A stretch of DNA of 64,000 bases from Liolophura sinensis (taxonomy: Eukaryota > Mollusca > Polyplacophora > Chitonida > Chitonidae): positions 17,213,850 through 17,277,849 of the forward strand of contig NC_088304.1 in NCBI RefSeq assembly GCF_032854445.1, written 5' to 3'. The position numbers were made by a program, and so were the translations under genes. The notes beneath the pieces are model-generated. The model had not been told where the DNA came from and searched no databases. It saw nothing but the letters and a program-made list of their open reading frames with translations. Positions 42,131-55,400 of the stretch are shown here, piece by piece. Each line of letters starts with the position of its first letter. The stretch's first letter is position 1.

Positions 42131-45100
42131 ATTATAGTTTACAGTACGTAATAAAGTGTATGAAGACGACAGTTTACAGGCTTTTCGATCGCAAAACCAG
42201 ACAAGCGTTCACGAGCGAAATGAAGCTGATTATGGCTTTCAAAAAGCGTGGACCTGAAAGAAATTGTCCGAGAGGAAGAGAGAGTTGTCTGGAGGCAGAT
42301 GAGTGAATGGCGCTTGAATGGATGTAAGAATGTCAGTACATAAAGTCTCTGAAGTCGAGACAGCTTTCTCAAAAACTGAAGCTGCGAACCTTTGGAGATC
42401 ATGCCAGCCAGGATTTGTAAATATTAGAACAAGTCCATGTTTACGTAATAAGGCTCAGCTGCCGGCGAAATGGAAGAATTTGAGGTGAATGGGATGATGT
42501 AAAATGTTGGGAGCGTGATTTCAGGCATGTCTTCAATAGCTTTCTGTTGAAATGGCCATCTTCCCAGAAGTAATTGCATCGCTCAGCATTTTACCGCACA
42601 TATGAGCTCTCTGTATTTTAAACCCGGCAATTTTCTCTGCATTGTTTTTACGGCGAATGACCATTGTTCCCAATCCACTAGAAAATTTCCTTTAGGAATC
42701 GCGAATGTGTAAACGTGGGAAAGCGTAGAGGTGGTGATATCGAATTCTGTATGTTCGGGACCCCCGTCTGCGTGGGCACATGCGTGCAACAGCAGCTGAA
42801 TACAGCATTGTTCTGGTTGATTTTTATTGGAAGTCTCTGGGGATTGCCATTCCATGTCTGAACATGGGCTTGCGTAAGCACAATCCGGCTAAGCCAGAAG
42901 AGAAATACATGTACACGTGTGTCACTCTAAGAAACTACTTGTGCATCGCACAAGAACATTGCCATGATGACTGACATGGTACATTGACTTAAGTGAAACT
43001 TGATTCATTGCTTCATTCAGGCAGCATAAAAATGACCCATGAGTATGGCGTTAAACATTAAGCAACCAACCGATTTCGCGGCAGATCTGAAGCTTTCTAC
43101 TGCTGTGGAACAAGATACAATGGCTGGTAAAATTGTGTTGAACTAGAAAACAATATTTTGCCTTTTACGCCGTACTCAAGACTATAGTTTGCCATAACAG
43201 GTATTTAATCACTGCTATATATTTTACTGTGTCATCACCGAAATAATGCATTGCCTATCTTACAGTTAATGATTGAATAATAAAACTTCCGATGTCCTAT
43301 GTATCAGCAATGCAATGTTGTGTACCGGACTCAGATCGGGACCTTCCGGGCTGTCAGAAACAACTGATTGGCGGGCGTTATTCTTGAGTGTGGCCGTGAC
43401 TGACTGCGACGGTTAACAGCGGTGAAATAAATAAATATTCTTGTGGAAGCAACTTCACCTCCCGCGACAGAAGCAATTCGTCTTCATCTAACCAAATGAC
43501 TTGTACTGAGATTTCTTAGGACTTATATCTACATCTTGAGGGCAGCCACTCCACCAATACTCAGTGCCTTCTTGCACATACTTGTGAATGACTGGAGCTG
43601 TTAAGAGATTGTTAACGAATTATTAATGGTCGTGTGGCCTTACCAACAAAGGAACACCGATGGCAGAAGAATCCCTCTAATTAGGCTGTCAGCTCTCGAT
43701 GTACTCGCTCATGATGGTAGGTTTAGGATCGGTAAGATGATACATATTTAGATGGCCTTGCCATTAGGACGCTGAGCTGGAATTAAAAGTAAATGAAGCT
43801 CTGTAATTTGTTATTGTTATTGTTGATTGCTGTCCAAGTATTGCTGAGTCTGTACGGTGCATATACGTACAGAGTTCACTTCTGAACAGTCGTGCTGGTT
43901 TGGTTGGCAGCGCCCCCAATCTCCCCGCTGACTGAGGCGCTCAGACGTAGAAGACAATGCCTGCCTGTTACTGATCGTTCGTCCTGTCGTGTAGTCTTAT
44001 GTGTAGAAATGAGGGGCTTAGCTGTATAGGCGCTGCGGAATGGGAATAGAGCGCGTGATGACGTTTATTAGACAGGGGCGGTGAGTAAAGTGAACACGTA
44101 ATTGAGTTGGTTAACTGTACGTGTAAATGTATCTTAATTATCCTGTTCGGCTCTACAGAAGTGAGCTGAAGCCTGAGTACATATTTTGTTCTATATTTCT
44201 AGGTTTAGACAGCATGGCATTAATAGAGAAATTTAGTAAATGTGTAGCTGTTAATACATGCACGTGATTTTCAAACATGGTCTTAAATTTTAAGGGGACC
44301 ACATGTTGTGGATTTCTTCTGCGGAAGGGGCTGGGGTGAAGGGGTAGGGGTAATATCGGAGTTGTGCTTTAAGCCCCATATCTCCCGGGATATCTTGACG
44401 CCTATATGTCCACACCGTTTTGTGTACAAAATAATTCAAAGGTATCCTTTGTGGAAGACAGGGTCATTAGCTACATGAAGATACGGGCGGTTTTAAATTC
44501 TTTTGTGTGCCTGTGGTGTGAGGACAAGATACCAAAATGTTCCGAGGTTAACATAAAACGCGCTGAATTGCAATGTCGGCAACATGTTGTTCTTTCATAC
44601 ATGTGTATAAATTTGAGGTTAATTTTTCTAGCGCCCACCAACCCAACCCACAAATAAAATATCCCCTCCTAGTTACCCAGCTGTAATTTTCATATCTGCA
44701 AATGTATCAAAAATTCTTTGTTTTTTGTTGAAAGGCTTATTTTTTTTTCTACATATCTACATATAACGCTATATCGACGTATATTGCATGTAATATCGCA
44801 CTCTGAATTGGATGATACATTTTTCGGTTATTGCTGTATATATGGTGCTTATTTTTCTAGTTGTCATTCAGCACGAAGTGTCTTCAACCAAATGTTTGTT
44901 CTCGTCTTCTGCTGGCTGTTAACGCCCTCCTCCCCCCGAGTTATATGTATATGGCGTTATGCTGTATAGCCAAATATGGAATGATGTCAGCCTGGCCTAG
45001 TGTAGCCGCATAGCTTGTACTATACTTGTGGAGGTGACACGTTTTTCTAAACTACTGCCTTGTTGTGGTAATCTTAGATCAGTGGGATACATGACTTGTC

Positions 45101-46206
45101 GAGAAAGTGTTGCTGTGGGCCCATAACACGACCACCATGCTGTCTTCAGTCAAATACAACAAGTGGCAGCAGAACTGTCCCCAGTGTTGATACATGTGTG
45201 CATATGTATGCCCCCATGCCACATCTGCCGCTTCAGGCAGTAACCTGTACGTGTCACATAAAATTTCGCCATGTCATTCTTAATAAAGATTCAGATGACT
45301 TACACGGCTTTACTTACACCGTGGGTAGCAAAATTGCGGTGCTATGTTGTTTCAGTCCATTAATGCTGTTATCGTGGTCTTCATAGCTTGACCCTTTTCA
45401 AGCCCCTAAGCCATAACGTGTTGGGTTGACATAACGCTTAGTATCACAGTTAATGTGGAAGAAATATATATGAGCGTTTAACTAAATTAAAAGATTGCAT
45501 ATTATCAGGATGAACATGGTGCACCATCAAACTTTGCATTAGGTATTTCGAGTAGAGAAAATTCCCGTCATTGGCCGCGTTGTGAATTTTACGAGCATTT
45601 TGTTTTTAAGTATGGCGTTTAGGCCTTCAAGCGTTCTGTTTCATATACCTGTACCTGTACCTCTACTCCGCCGACTCGGGTCTAAGGATTGTATAATATC
45701 CATGTGTTGATAACTATATTGTATATATGGTGTGAAAAAATGTTCTGTTGAAAAGGACCTTGGATTAACAGCTTGATGCTCCCTTTGGTTTGGTTTTGGT
45801 TTTACAACTGGTGGTATAAAATGATTATTTGGCTAGTTTTGTACTGAGCTGTTAAATACGCTTACATACGCAGTTCCACACAAGCTTGGACGTGTGGAAT
45901 TGTTTATGTACGATTGACTATGTTTGCGTACACTTTGTACTGACAGGCTAGTGTATTCAGTACAATCCAACATGGTGAAAAACGCAAACCAAAAGCGGAA
46001 AAATACAAAAAAAGCCTCAGCACCCCCTCCCCCTGCAAAAAATAAATGTTTTACGTTCTGCTAAGTAATGCTGTATACATAATTGCATCATTATATATCA
46101 TGCGCCTTCCACGAACCATAAACAAAATCTTTTTTTTTTTGACAGTTACAACCTTTGCCTAGAAAGCGGATTATGTAATAGTCTACACATAGGTCGTGTT
46201 ATCTGT
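42131..46206. other. Non-coding, nothing recognised
   Basis: Possible tiny SINE scraps lie at 43160-43183 (minus) and 43380-43435. Open frames of 60-96 codons show no domain. Confidence 0.35.
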
Positions 46207-46311
46207 ATGCTTGTTTCTTTGTCTTTCCTGTTTATTTTTTTCTCTTGTCGGTTTATTTCTTTGTCTTGCCTGTTTATTTCTTTGTCTTGTCTGTTTATTT
46301 CTTTGTTACCC
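46207..46311 (+). repeat. Pyrimidine-rich ~25-bp tandem repeat
   Basis: Four imperfect copies of GTTTATTTCTTTGTCTTGCCT-like units. Confidence 0.75.
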
Positions 46312-46549
46312 TAATGTCCAGTAAACCGTTTTTCACGGTATCCACGAAATGCGATGGAGTTTTGGGCCAAGGGCACTGAAAGAAATTGTGATTAATTTGC
46401 CGGTAATCTGAATTAGTTTGAAAAGTGTTCAGAAATATTTTTAAAATTCTGCTACACTTATCAATGGAATAAATAGAAAATGATCGTCCTGACCTTGATC
46501 ATCATCATGATCGTATTAAACAATGTCTTATTTCACTCATGTGGTGACG

Positions 46550-46640
46550 CCATTTTGCCAAATTAGCCATCTAGCGTGACGTCACAAGATTAAGGAACTC
46601 TCCTCTGCCATCGGTATTAACATGGGTACTTGACATCGGT
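46550..46640 (+). repeat. Dispersed repeat related to 117-170
   Basis: Shares AGCCAT, GCGTGACGTCACAA and GGA(G/A)CTCTCCTCT with the start of the window. Confidence 0.5.
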
Positions 46641-47056
46641 AGGCGTTCTTGGTCTTTCATCGGTCTTATTCGTCTCATTAGCTAGCTGTACTGACATATG
46701 GAAATTTATGAAACGTAGCAGGACCTTCATATTTTGGAACAGATTCTTCCTGTAGACATTGGGAAGATCCGTAAAAAAACCTTCCCCAATAAAAAATAAT
46801 GCAACGTTACCATATCTTTCTCAAACAGTGGCTCTTGAGAGTCGGTTTTGTTGCTAGTTCGCCCTGTGACGTCACTGCAGTCCCCTGCCCAAACGACATG
46901 GGAAGACGTTCTCAGTCTCTCTTAAATGTATGGCTGCCCAGTTGGACCGAAATGCTTCAGTTTAACACCTAAAATATCTTTAAAATTTTTTGCATCGATG
47001 CCATCGATTTTTAGCATTGATTTTACCATAAAAAGCCACACTGACTATTAACATTA

Positions 47057-47322
47057 TTTATTTGATTATTTGATTGGTGGTTTACGCTGTACTCAAGAAT
47101 ATTTCACTTATACCACGAAGTCTCGCATTACAGTGGGAAGAAACGGGGCAAAGCCCAGGGGAAATCCACGATCATCCGCAGGGTGTTGTAAAACCTTCCC
47201 ACATTAGGCCAGACAGGAAGCCGGCGTGGGCTCGACTTGAACTCACAGCGATCGCATTGGTGAGAGGCTCCTGGGTCATTGCGCCGCTTGCGGGCAATCC
47301 ACCTCGGTCACTGAGGACCCCT
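47057..47322 (-). mobile_element. SINE (MetaSINE-like), minus strand, near full length
   Basis: Plus-strand order: tail TTTGATTGG, body ACGCTGTACTCAAGAATATTTC, the CTTGAACTC B-box-like region, and the diverged tRNA-like head ending near GAGGACCCC. The long plus-strand open frame over it is a by-product. Confidence 0.8.
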
Positions 47323-48915
47323 AACTATCAAGAGTTGAGAAGTGCTATGACGTCACAGCCAATTAACCCCCGGGGATTAGCAGTGTTCATATGGCTGCTC
47401 GAACTGACCGTCAGCGCCACATCCATAGTAAATTTTCTCGGCTTTCAAACCTTTACAGAATTTTTTAAAGGTTTTTGGTACGTTTGCTTTACTTTCTGTT
47501 TCTGTGTGTGTATACATGTAGTGGCGGACTTCATGTTCAACCTTGCGATCTATTTTAGAAAGTTCTAGTCGAATCTAAGATAGATCTACTTTATATTTTA
47601 CGCTCGTTTTGCATCTGATAAAGCTTGTGCTTCAAGAAAGACATTTTGTTGGAGCCTCTCTCGACTTCCTTTATTCATCATTGGCTACATCGTCCATTGA
47701 AAATTGTGACCTGTTGAAATAGTTTTAAGCCGCTATCATAGCCTTATGTTTTTGTCGTATGGTATTAAACAATCAGGAATAAGAATGTGACACAAGGCTA
47801 AATGCTGCTCTCAGGTGGTTCGGCGGCCGATTTGAAAGGAGACAAAATGAAGAACTACGTTCCATTCAATCGGTGTAAAGAGAAAGGGGAGAACAATGAA
47901 TTTTGGTGTACTAACGAGACGAGAACAATACCGAGTCGTTTGGTAATCGTATGTGACAAAGGAGGCAAAATTAAATGCTACTTAATTCGTGGTGTGTCCA
48001 AAACAGGCGGCACCAGCGAATGTCTAGAAAGACACGTAAATCGCCTGTGTTTTCGAATGCACCTTTGAAATCACTGTTCTTAATTTGTAGGTAAAATCGC
48101 CTTTTGGCAGTATTCTGCACATGCAAGCATGAAAGCCGTATAAAGTATCACAGGCATCGCATTTACTCGACGATCTAGTCATACAGTGGCCCTTAATGTT
48201 TTCATGTTTGTGTTATCTTTGGTAAGATGTATCCATTGGGTACCATTGGCGATCTGGAAATGATCTGAATTGTGAGTGACTCAGAAATGCTTAAATCTGG
48301 TGTCTATCAAATACTTAGTTATTCCTGCCGTGTATAATACATATTAATTTGCGTGGGAGTCAATACCATGAATTCCGGGTCTGAGGTCTGACTCTGCCGA
48401 GCTGACTTGACCGAGGCCGAAGGATAAAAATACAGTCCTCAAATCTCACGTTAGCGTTGTATAGCATACAAAGGTCGAGACATTTAGTAAAAAATAATGA
48501 CCAATCACTGAACTCGGATTGACCAATGGAATCTTTGTGACAGCTTTATTGATATTCATGAGGTGTAATAATCACTTTTGAATGTTCGCCTTGCGCCAGG
48601 ACGGTAAGGTTTGAGAGTAGAAGAAGTCGGGTAAGGTGGTATCATTAGCGAAGATATTGTGGTCAGTGTCGAGGACACCTAAGCTATAAGGCATAAATAC
48701 ATAAACCACCCAGTGCGTCATGGTTTCTAATCGCTGTCACCGGAAGAGAATGATTTACAGGGAAATTTTGAATGACGCCTGTGTAAAAAACCGTCTAAGG
48801 TTAGAACGACAAAGATCAGTTATCTATTAGTGTGTTCTGTGGAATGGTGAACGCTTGTGGAAGATGACAGGAATTACGCGGACGTGGAATATCACAGATG
48901 TGACAGAGGAAGTGG
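47323..48915. other. Non-coding, nothing recognised
   Basis: The open frame 47802-48068 (88 codons) was inspected and shows no recognisable domain and no intron signals that would support an exon. Confidence 0.35.
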
Positions 48916-48986
48916 AATATCATTGATGGGAATTACGTGGAAATACCTCTGATGGGAATTACGTGGAAATACCTCTGATGAGAATT
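48916..48986 (+). repeat. Short 26-bp tandem repeat
   Basis: About two and a half copies of a unit with GATGGGAATTACGTGGAAAT. Confidence 0.7.
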
Positions 48987-50509
48987 ATGTGTCCCAGTTG
49001 CAGCTGTTAAATTTCGCCCAAGGAACAATCTCTGATGGATAGCCACAGAGTGTGTAGACTTCAGTTGAATTTTAGCGAAATTTACTTATAATCGATCTGT
49101 TCTGGATTTCGGCTTTTTTCTGGTTTCCTTTTCCATTTTTTTGGACATGTTGTGTGTTTGATTGACAGAGAAATTACCGTTTAAAAATATGCCCGCTGCA
49201 AAATTTAATTGCAATATCTTGTGATTAAAGCAATGTCGTAGTCACAAGGCTATTAATGTGCTACTGCAGTCCTAAGAGAAACCAGGTCGAAATAAGAAAA
49301 TGATATGCGGGATACCATAAGAACCAGCTTTTAGCACGGTTCAAAAACATTTACGATGAATAACACAATTTAACCCCAATAAGCGAAGAGTTCTCAAAAA
49401 CAAAATCTTGTTTCCGTAAAATTTTCCTGGTGTGACGTTATAATATTCCTTATGTGACGATGAATCAGGAAGATGAGACCTCGAGTAAGGCATTCATTCT
49501 GGAAAGACGTCATGTGCGTTTGAAAGTACGACGTCATTTATCGCTTTTCGTCAGCGATGTCAGCGTCAAGTGTTTAAGCATGACATCACATCAGGCTAAA
49601 CTGGAAACGACAGTCGACAATCGTAAATTTGCTTATAGTTGCTTCTGTTCATTAGTAAAACTAAAGTAGACTCACAAACTACCTGTCAGTCGCCCTTTTG
49701 ATGATATACATGTTCATATTCGTGGCTTTAATCCATAATTTCCTCTCGAATCGAATCGAAAATGTCAGTACATTTCTTTTAATTGTGACGTTATGGTATT
49801 TATTGTGCACAGAAAGGTGATATGAAATCAGAATGACTAGGATTAAAGGAAACTGTTGACGTTCCAGGTTAGTGAATGAAAGAGTGCAGATATGTATTTC
49901 TGAAAGCTAAGATGGATGAAATAGATCTCAGATCAACCGAGACACCAGCTTTTCTTTGCTATCACCGCTTGATATCCGCATCACAACTTGACCTTCGAAT
50001 CACAAACCTGCCACCACATCACAACTTGACCTCCGAATTACATCTTGACACCTGCACACGTGCTCGTCCCGGCCATGTGTCCCTTCAGGCCTGAACGGGA
50101 ATTTAAGTTCACATATGTATAGGTTACCGATCGGTGTTTCCACTCTGTTAAGTTCGTCAGGTTTTATTATACTCTGGCTTGTGAAAACGCAATTTGTAAT
50201 ATAAACACAAGTTGTAATAATTATTACAATTTGCCACTATGCGAGTTGCTGTTTGCAATGAATTTTTTAAAATTGCATCCCCAGAGTGGTTTTTTGTAAT
50301 AAGTTGTTCGTTTCAAGAAGACAAAGGAAAAGCCGAACCTGACATATGCCATGATAAGAATAATGACAATAACTTCCATGAAGGGCATATTTATTACATA
50401 TAGCATTATTACAAACTGCGTTACAGGCGTGTGGGCTATTTGCAATAACAATTTGTGAAAATTTTATGCGGTCATTTGTGATATGGGTTTGTGATGTTTA
50501 CTGCGAGGG
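48987..50509. other. Non-coding, nothing recognised
   Basis: No gene or repeat family recognised. Confidence 0.35.
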
Positions 50510-50660
50510 TGTCTGATGTTTGCTGTGAGGGTTTATTATGTCTACAAGGGGGGTATATTATGTCTACAAGGGGGGTGTATTATGTCTACAACGGGGGGGG
50601 AGGGGGGGTTAATACACTGTATATCTACAACGGGGGTTTGTGATGTCTACTGCCAGGGTT
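50510..50660 (+). repeat. G-rich minisatellite, ~25 bp unit
   Basis: Units such as TATTATGTCTACAAGGGGGG recur five to six times with variable G runs. A separate run of about 19 Gs lies at 50820-50838. Confidence 0.75.
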
Positions 50661-50879
50661 TATGTTCAGAGTTCGATGTCACTTCGAAAATTCATTGCTT
50701 TTTTGCGATGTACTACGACGTATAGTGAAGCTGGACACGTGGAAAATCAAACTAAAATGAATTAGTTGCCATTTGCGCTGATTTAAGATCCAGTACGTAG
50801 TTCCGAGGTATTGTGAGTGAGGGGGGGGGGGGGGGGGGTGGCAACGGTGTCCGGTGTCGATTAAGCTTTTTTGTTTGGG

Positions 50880-51400
50880 TCATTTGAGTGAGGTTATTTC
50901 TTTGGGTCAATTGAGTAAGGTTTTATGTTTAGGTTTGCTAGTCTCACAGTTTTCGCATCAAATTTATGAAACTTGATAGGAATGATTTGGAAATTTACTC
51001 ATTTTGATAATAAGTTAGGGGTGTTTGCACTTTTATTCAAGTTATCAGGTTTTGGACTGAACTATTTTACCCAGTACTATTGTGGGCCAGGGTAAGGATT
51101 TTTGTTGATGTCAGCTGTCGCCACAGTTTGTACATCATGTTGATGAGCGTGCTTTGAAGACTTCATGAAATAAATAATTCTAAATATAGGTATATTCGTA
51201 TTTTTATTCAAATTATCAGGTTTTTGACTTTGCCATTTTATCTTAGCCAGTACTATTCAGTTTTCTGGCCAGGGTAAGGTTTTATGTGTGGGTCAGATGT
51301 TCAAGTTTTGATATCATCTTTCTGAAACTTGCTGTGAGTGATGAACAGGATTTTGGAATTTAGTTATTTCGAATAATTAAGGATATTTGCATTTTAGCTC
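50880..51400 (+). repeat. Degenerate direct repeats, period ~170-180 bp
   Basis: TTTTATTCAA(G/A)TTATCAGGTTTT recurs at 51031 and 51201, and GGCCAGGGTAAGG at 51085 and 51265. ATGAAACTTG- and TTTTGATAAT-like pieces recur too. It appears to be an old, eroded satellite-like family. Confidence 0.6.
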
Positions 51401-52147
51401 GCCGTTACGAAGCAAGCTTTCCTGTTTGGGTCAGCTGTTGTCATTGTATTGTAAATAATGTGGACATTGTACTTGATTTTTCTATTCTGGTAAAAACTAC
51501 CATGTTTTTAACTTGCTGTGTTTACAGGTGTATATGTAGCTTCGGGAGTAAGATGTTGTGTTTGAGTCAACTGTTATCTGTTTTCAACATACCTTCATGA
51601 AACTTAGGCTACCATTTGAACTGAAGCTATTACCGGCAAGCTGTCGGGTTTCTCATAACCCTGGTTTTTCTGTGTTGAGGACACGCTGTGTTCTTGTAAA
51701 CACAGATTTCTGTATGCCTTTTACAATGTATATAGGGACGCGCTTATTGTCTCTCTAGCTACATTTGTACCAGATTTATGGTGTGTTAAATTTTACCTAA
51801 GTCTTGGTATTTCTCTGGTATACATAGATAAATTATCTGTAGAAAGCTAGTACTAGGAGCCTGTGACACTGGCCGATGCATGTGCCTTCCTATACTGCCA
51901 AGGAATGTTTAAACCACCCGCAATACAGTGACTGTTGTCATCTAAGTATTTGCCCAGCTAATCATAGGATTGCAATGACCACCCATTACATGGATAGCCA
52001 ATCGTGGTTAACGACTTGCATAGCAAAGACCACTCCATCGAGTTGGTGTGCGAACTCCCAACAAGGAAATTTTTACTAACATAGCTCAACATTTGCTGTA
52101 CCATTCACATAGTTGCAATTGCCACCCATTACAGTACGCGAAATGCC
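51401..52147. other. Non-coding, nothing recognised
   Basis: No gene or repeat family recognised. Confidence 0.35.
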
Positions 52148-52440
52148 AAATGCTGTTCGGTGGGGCATCCGCGGCTCAGTTGGTTAGCGCGCTAGCGCAG
52201 CGTAATGACCCAGGAGTCTCTCACCAATGCGGTCGCTGTGAGTTCAAGTCCAGCTCATGCTGGCTTCCTCTCCGGTCGTACGTGGAAAGGTCTGACAGCA
52301 ACCTGTGGATCGTCATTGGTTTCCTCCGGGCTGTGCCCGGTTTCCACCCACCATAATGCTGGCTGCCGTCGTATAAGTGAAATATTCTTGAGTATGGCGT
52401 AAAACACCAGTCAAATAAATAAATAAATAAATGCTGTTCG
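52148..52440 (+). mobile_element. SINE (MetaSINE-like), full length with target duplication
   Basis: It spans 52160-52428, with AAATGCTGTTCG at 52148-52159 and 52429-52440. The A-box-like GGCTCAGTTGG, B-box-like GTTCAAGTC (52242-52250), complete body and (AAAT)n tail are all present. This is the best-preserved copy in the window and the best consensus seed. Confidence 0.92.
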
Positions 52441-55400
52441 CGATATGCATATCAAAGACCACTGTCCACAATGACATCTATTACCTCCGCAACGATTCAC
52501 AATCTATAGCATGCGAAGTCACTGCTCTGCAATCTTTATGTATACAATAAACAGTCAAATTCGTGATATTATAATAATTTATGCCTATCTTGTTGATGTA
52601 ATGGCAAGACCGTAAAACTATCTGATTAGAGAATAATATCTGTCTATGACATTGTCATCCTACTTTATTTTGGTTTAAAGGACGTATTTGAACATATCAC
52701 CTCACTACAACGTTAGGCAGATTCACGAATTGCTCGATTAGGCGAACTACCGGTGTTCTCTGAATGCCTTGTAACGCAAGGAACGCAATTTGTAATAACG
52801 CAGTATGTAACAAATGTGTTCTTAAACAAAGTTATCGTCGTTATTCTCATTCATTTCAGTTTAGGTATGCTAATTTTGAAATAAAATTTTCCAAGGCCTC
52901 CTTGAAACGAATAAGTTATTACCAAAAAGCCACTCTGAGAGTTACAGTTTGTAATAATTATTTCAACTTGTGATTTCAAGACAAGTTGTTGTTACAGTGG
53001 CTGGAATTAATATAAGCGCAAATCGGTCAACGTATCGCCCATCCGCTATATGCAATGTACGCTTTTCAAGAATCCAGTACAACTTGGTATTTTGTAAAAC
53101 ATTCGCTGTACAACTGTTTTACTTATGTGGTTTTTCGTATTTCAATTAAGAGGTGCACACGTTAATTACTGATTTATTTCATAATGTGTCTTCCGGAAAA
53201 GAAAAAACAGAGTGGGTAGCTGGAGCTATGTTTTTGTATGCAATTTACTCACAAATATAACATAAACTTCGTGTATTGGGAATGATTACTGTAAAAATAA
53301 AGGCGTCTCTTTTAACGTTACCATGACTGCCTTTAACTCTGCCCTTTTCCTACATATACCGTTATATTTTGTTTCAACCGGAAACAGAGGTACCTAGAGT
53401 TAGGTCTTGCATTTGAAGATAGATACACATGTACTCTACGCTGTAGGAAACAACTTGAGTCTCACCAAAAAGCCACCAGGTGATGGACAAATCTCGAAAG
53501 TTACTAATTTTTTTGAAAGTCATTTATTTTTATTTCGTAGTTTTGATTTCATTTTCTTTATTTCTTATTAAGTTTCATTTTCTGTTTCATACTATTATTG
53601 CATTCAGATGGACGGTATACACCATTAGAACTTCTTTCTTTTCATGTATAGAGTGACGCGATTAACGACCAGTGACAAGTGAAATTTGATCGATTAAAAT
53701 GCCTTGAATTTCAAAGGTTGATATGACCCTAAATGTATCATTAATGTCAAGTCCGTCAACATCTGTATAGATGCTGCATTGTTTACTGGGCAGTATTCTA
53801 TAGCCACGAGAACACAAGCGACAGGAAAATAGGTAGATTGTTAAGACTTTGTCAACCTACTTAATCGACTGCTTGATAATACCCATCAGATGGCCCCTAC
53901 ATATATGACGATGACCTGTTTACCAAGTAGGAACAAAAGGATGGCACATTGTTCGTGTGTAAGCTAGATAACAGCTTCGTGAGTGCTTGAAAGCTGATAC
54001 TTGACAAGCCTTCGTTCCACAACCTGCCCTTGTCTCAGTTTTAAATGTAACGTGTAGTCCTCTCATTAGAAATTCTAGTTCTCCCTCGGTGTACATTTTA
54101 TTCTCCATTAGTGCCTTTAGGCAGTGTTCCGTTTATCTTTGACTTCTAAATGCTTGTTCTACTCTTTAGAAAAGAGAAAGTCGTTGTTAGAAAACTAAAT
54201 CAGATCACTTTTGTTTTTGTTTTTTGCCATGAGTGAAGAGGATTGTTTTAATCGTTGATATGTTTACCATTATACATGTATTCATGTACATCTGGAAATG
54301 GAAAGAAAAACTCACAAATATCAGGAGTTCTCGGTTGTTCCGTATTTTAAGAAAAAAGATAAGTCACACTGGAAATGAAAGTCCATTGCTTGTAGTCCAT
54401 ACAGCAGCAGCGCTTTTTTAAATAAGAAACTGCAGTGCTCCAAAGAGAATAACAAGCAAAGTTGCACCTCTCTTAGGGTAATGTTCACAGTGTTCACAAA
54501 GTGAACCTTTAATTACATACGTAGTCCCTTATAGCCAAAGAAAAGACAAAACTCCGGGAAATAATTTCTTACTGGCCTATTTTTGCTGATGTGTAGACAC
54601 GAACAGCGAGGCGAATAAGGAAATTTATTGAATATTATGCAAGGTTACCTCCGAATACTGAGATCAGAGAGATCAATTTATCAATTTAACTCAGAGTTTT
54701 ATTCCAACTACCCATGTATATGTAGCAACATATGCATTCTGTAGCACCATGACTTCAGGAGAATTAGGTAAGAAAAGCTGCAGTGATGTAAGTTGCAGTT
54801 TATTTAACGTCACTAGAATTACTCAAAATATTGTGTTGTCATCACGTGTAGTAAAACAATGTCTCGAGTGTGAAGTTGGTTAAGTTTTACTTCAGTTCTT
54901 TGTTATCCCAGGTTTAGGAAATGTGATGTACATTTTTTTCCATTAGTTTATCCTTCACATAAAAAGGACTTCCCATTTTATTATTGGCCCAAGAGCCATG
55001 TATACAAAGGCAGACTAAACTCTCTGGGTTAATATTTACACATTTACAGGCACACTCGCAGTTTGCATGCATATATACATGTGCCGTGGTCTATTATGTT
55101 TATGAAATCGACAGAAATCTGTACTAATTAACATGCCTGTCTATATAAGCTGATACCCTGCTTGACTTCATTGAATTCATCTGAAACTTCAAGTTGGATC
55201 ATGGATGTACACTTGTGGTTTCAGGGGTCACGGTATTGTTATTTTACACCTGTGTACAAGGGGCATCTCTGTTTGTAAAATCTGAACGTATCGTATCTGG
55301 TTGTAGTGGAGGAGTTGGGGTGGTTGTCTCAGTGTCCAGGAGCGTGATTTTGCGTGTGTATGGCGATTGAGTAGTGGGGGGATAAAATTGTGCATATATC

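Noticed and set aside
43160-43435. Additional SINE copies
   Set aside because: Only ~25-bp scraps resemble the SINE 3' end; too short to call.
47074-47568. 164-codon plus-strand open frame
   Set aside because: Most of it is a minus-strand SINE read in antisense; the rest shows no domain.
47802-48068. 88-codon open frame as a host gene
   Set aside because: No domain, no homologue recognised, no convincing splice or promoter context.
52160-52260. tRNA gene (head of the SINE, also 14161, 23914, 29918)
   Set aside because: The A and B box-like motifs belong to SINE heads; no complete cloverleaf or anticodon arm is evident.
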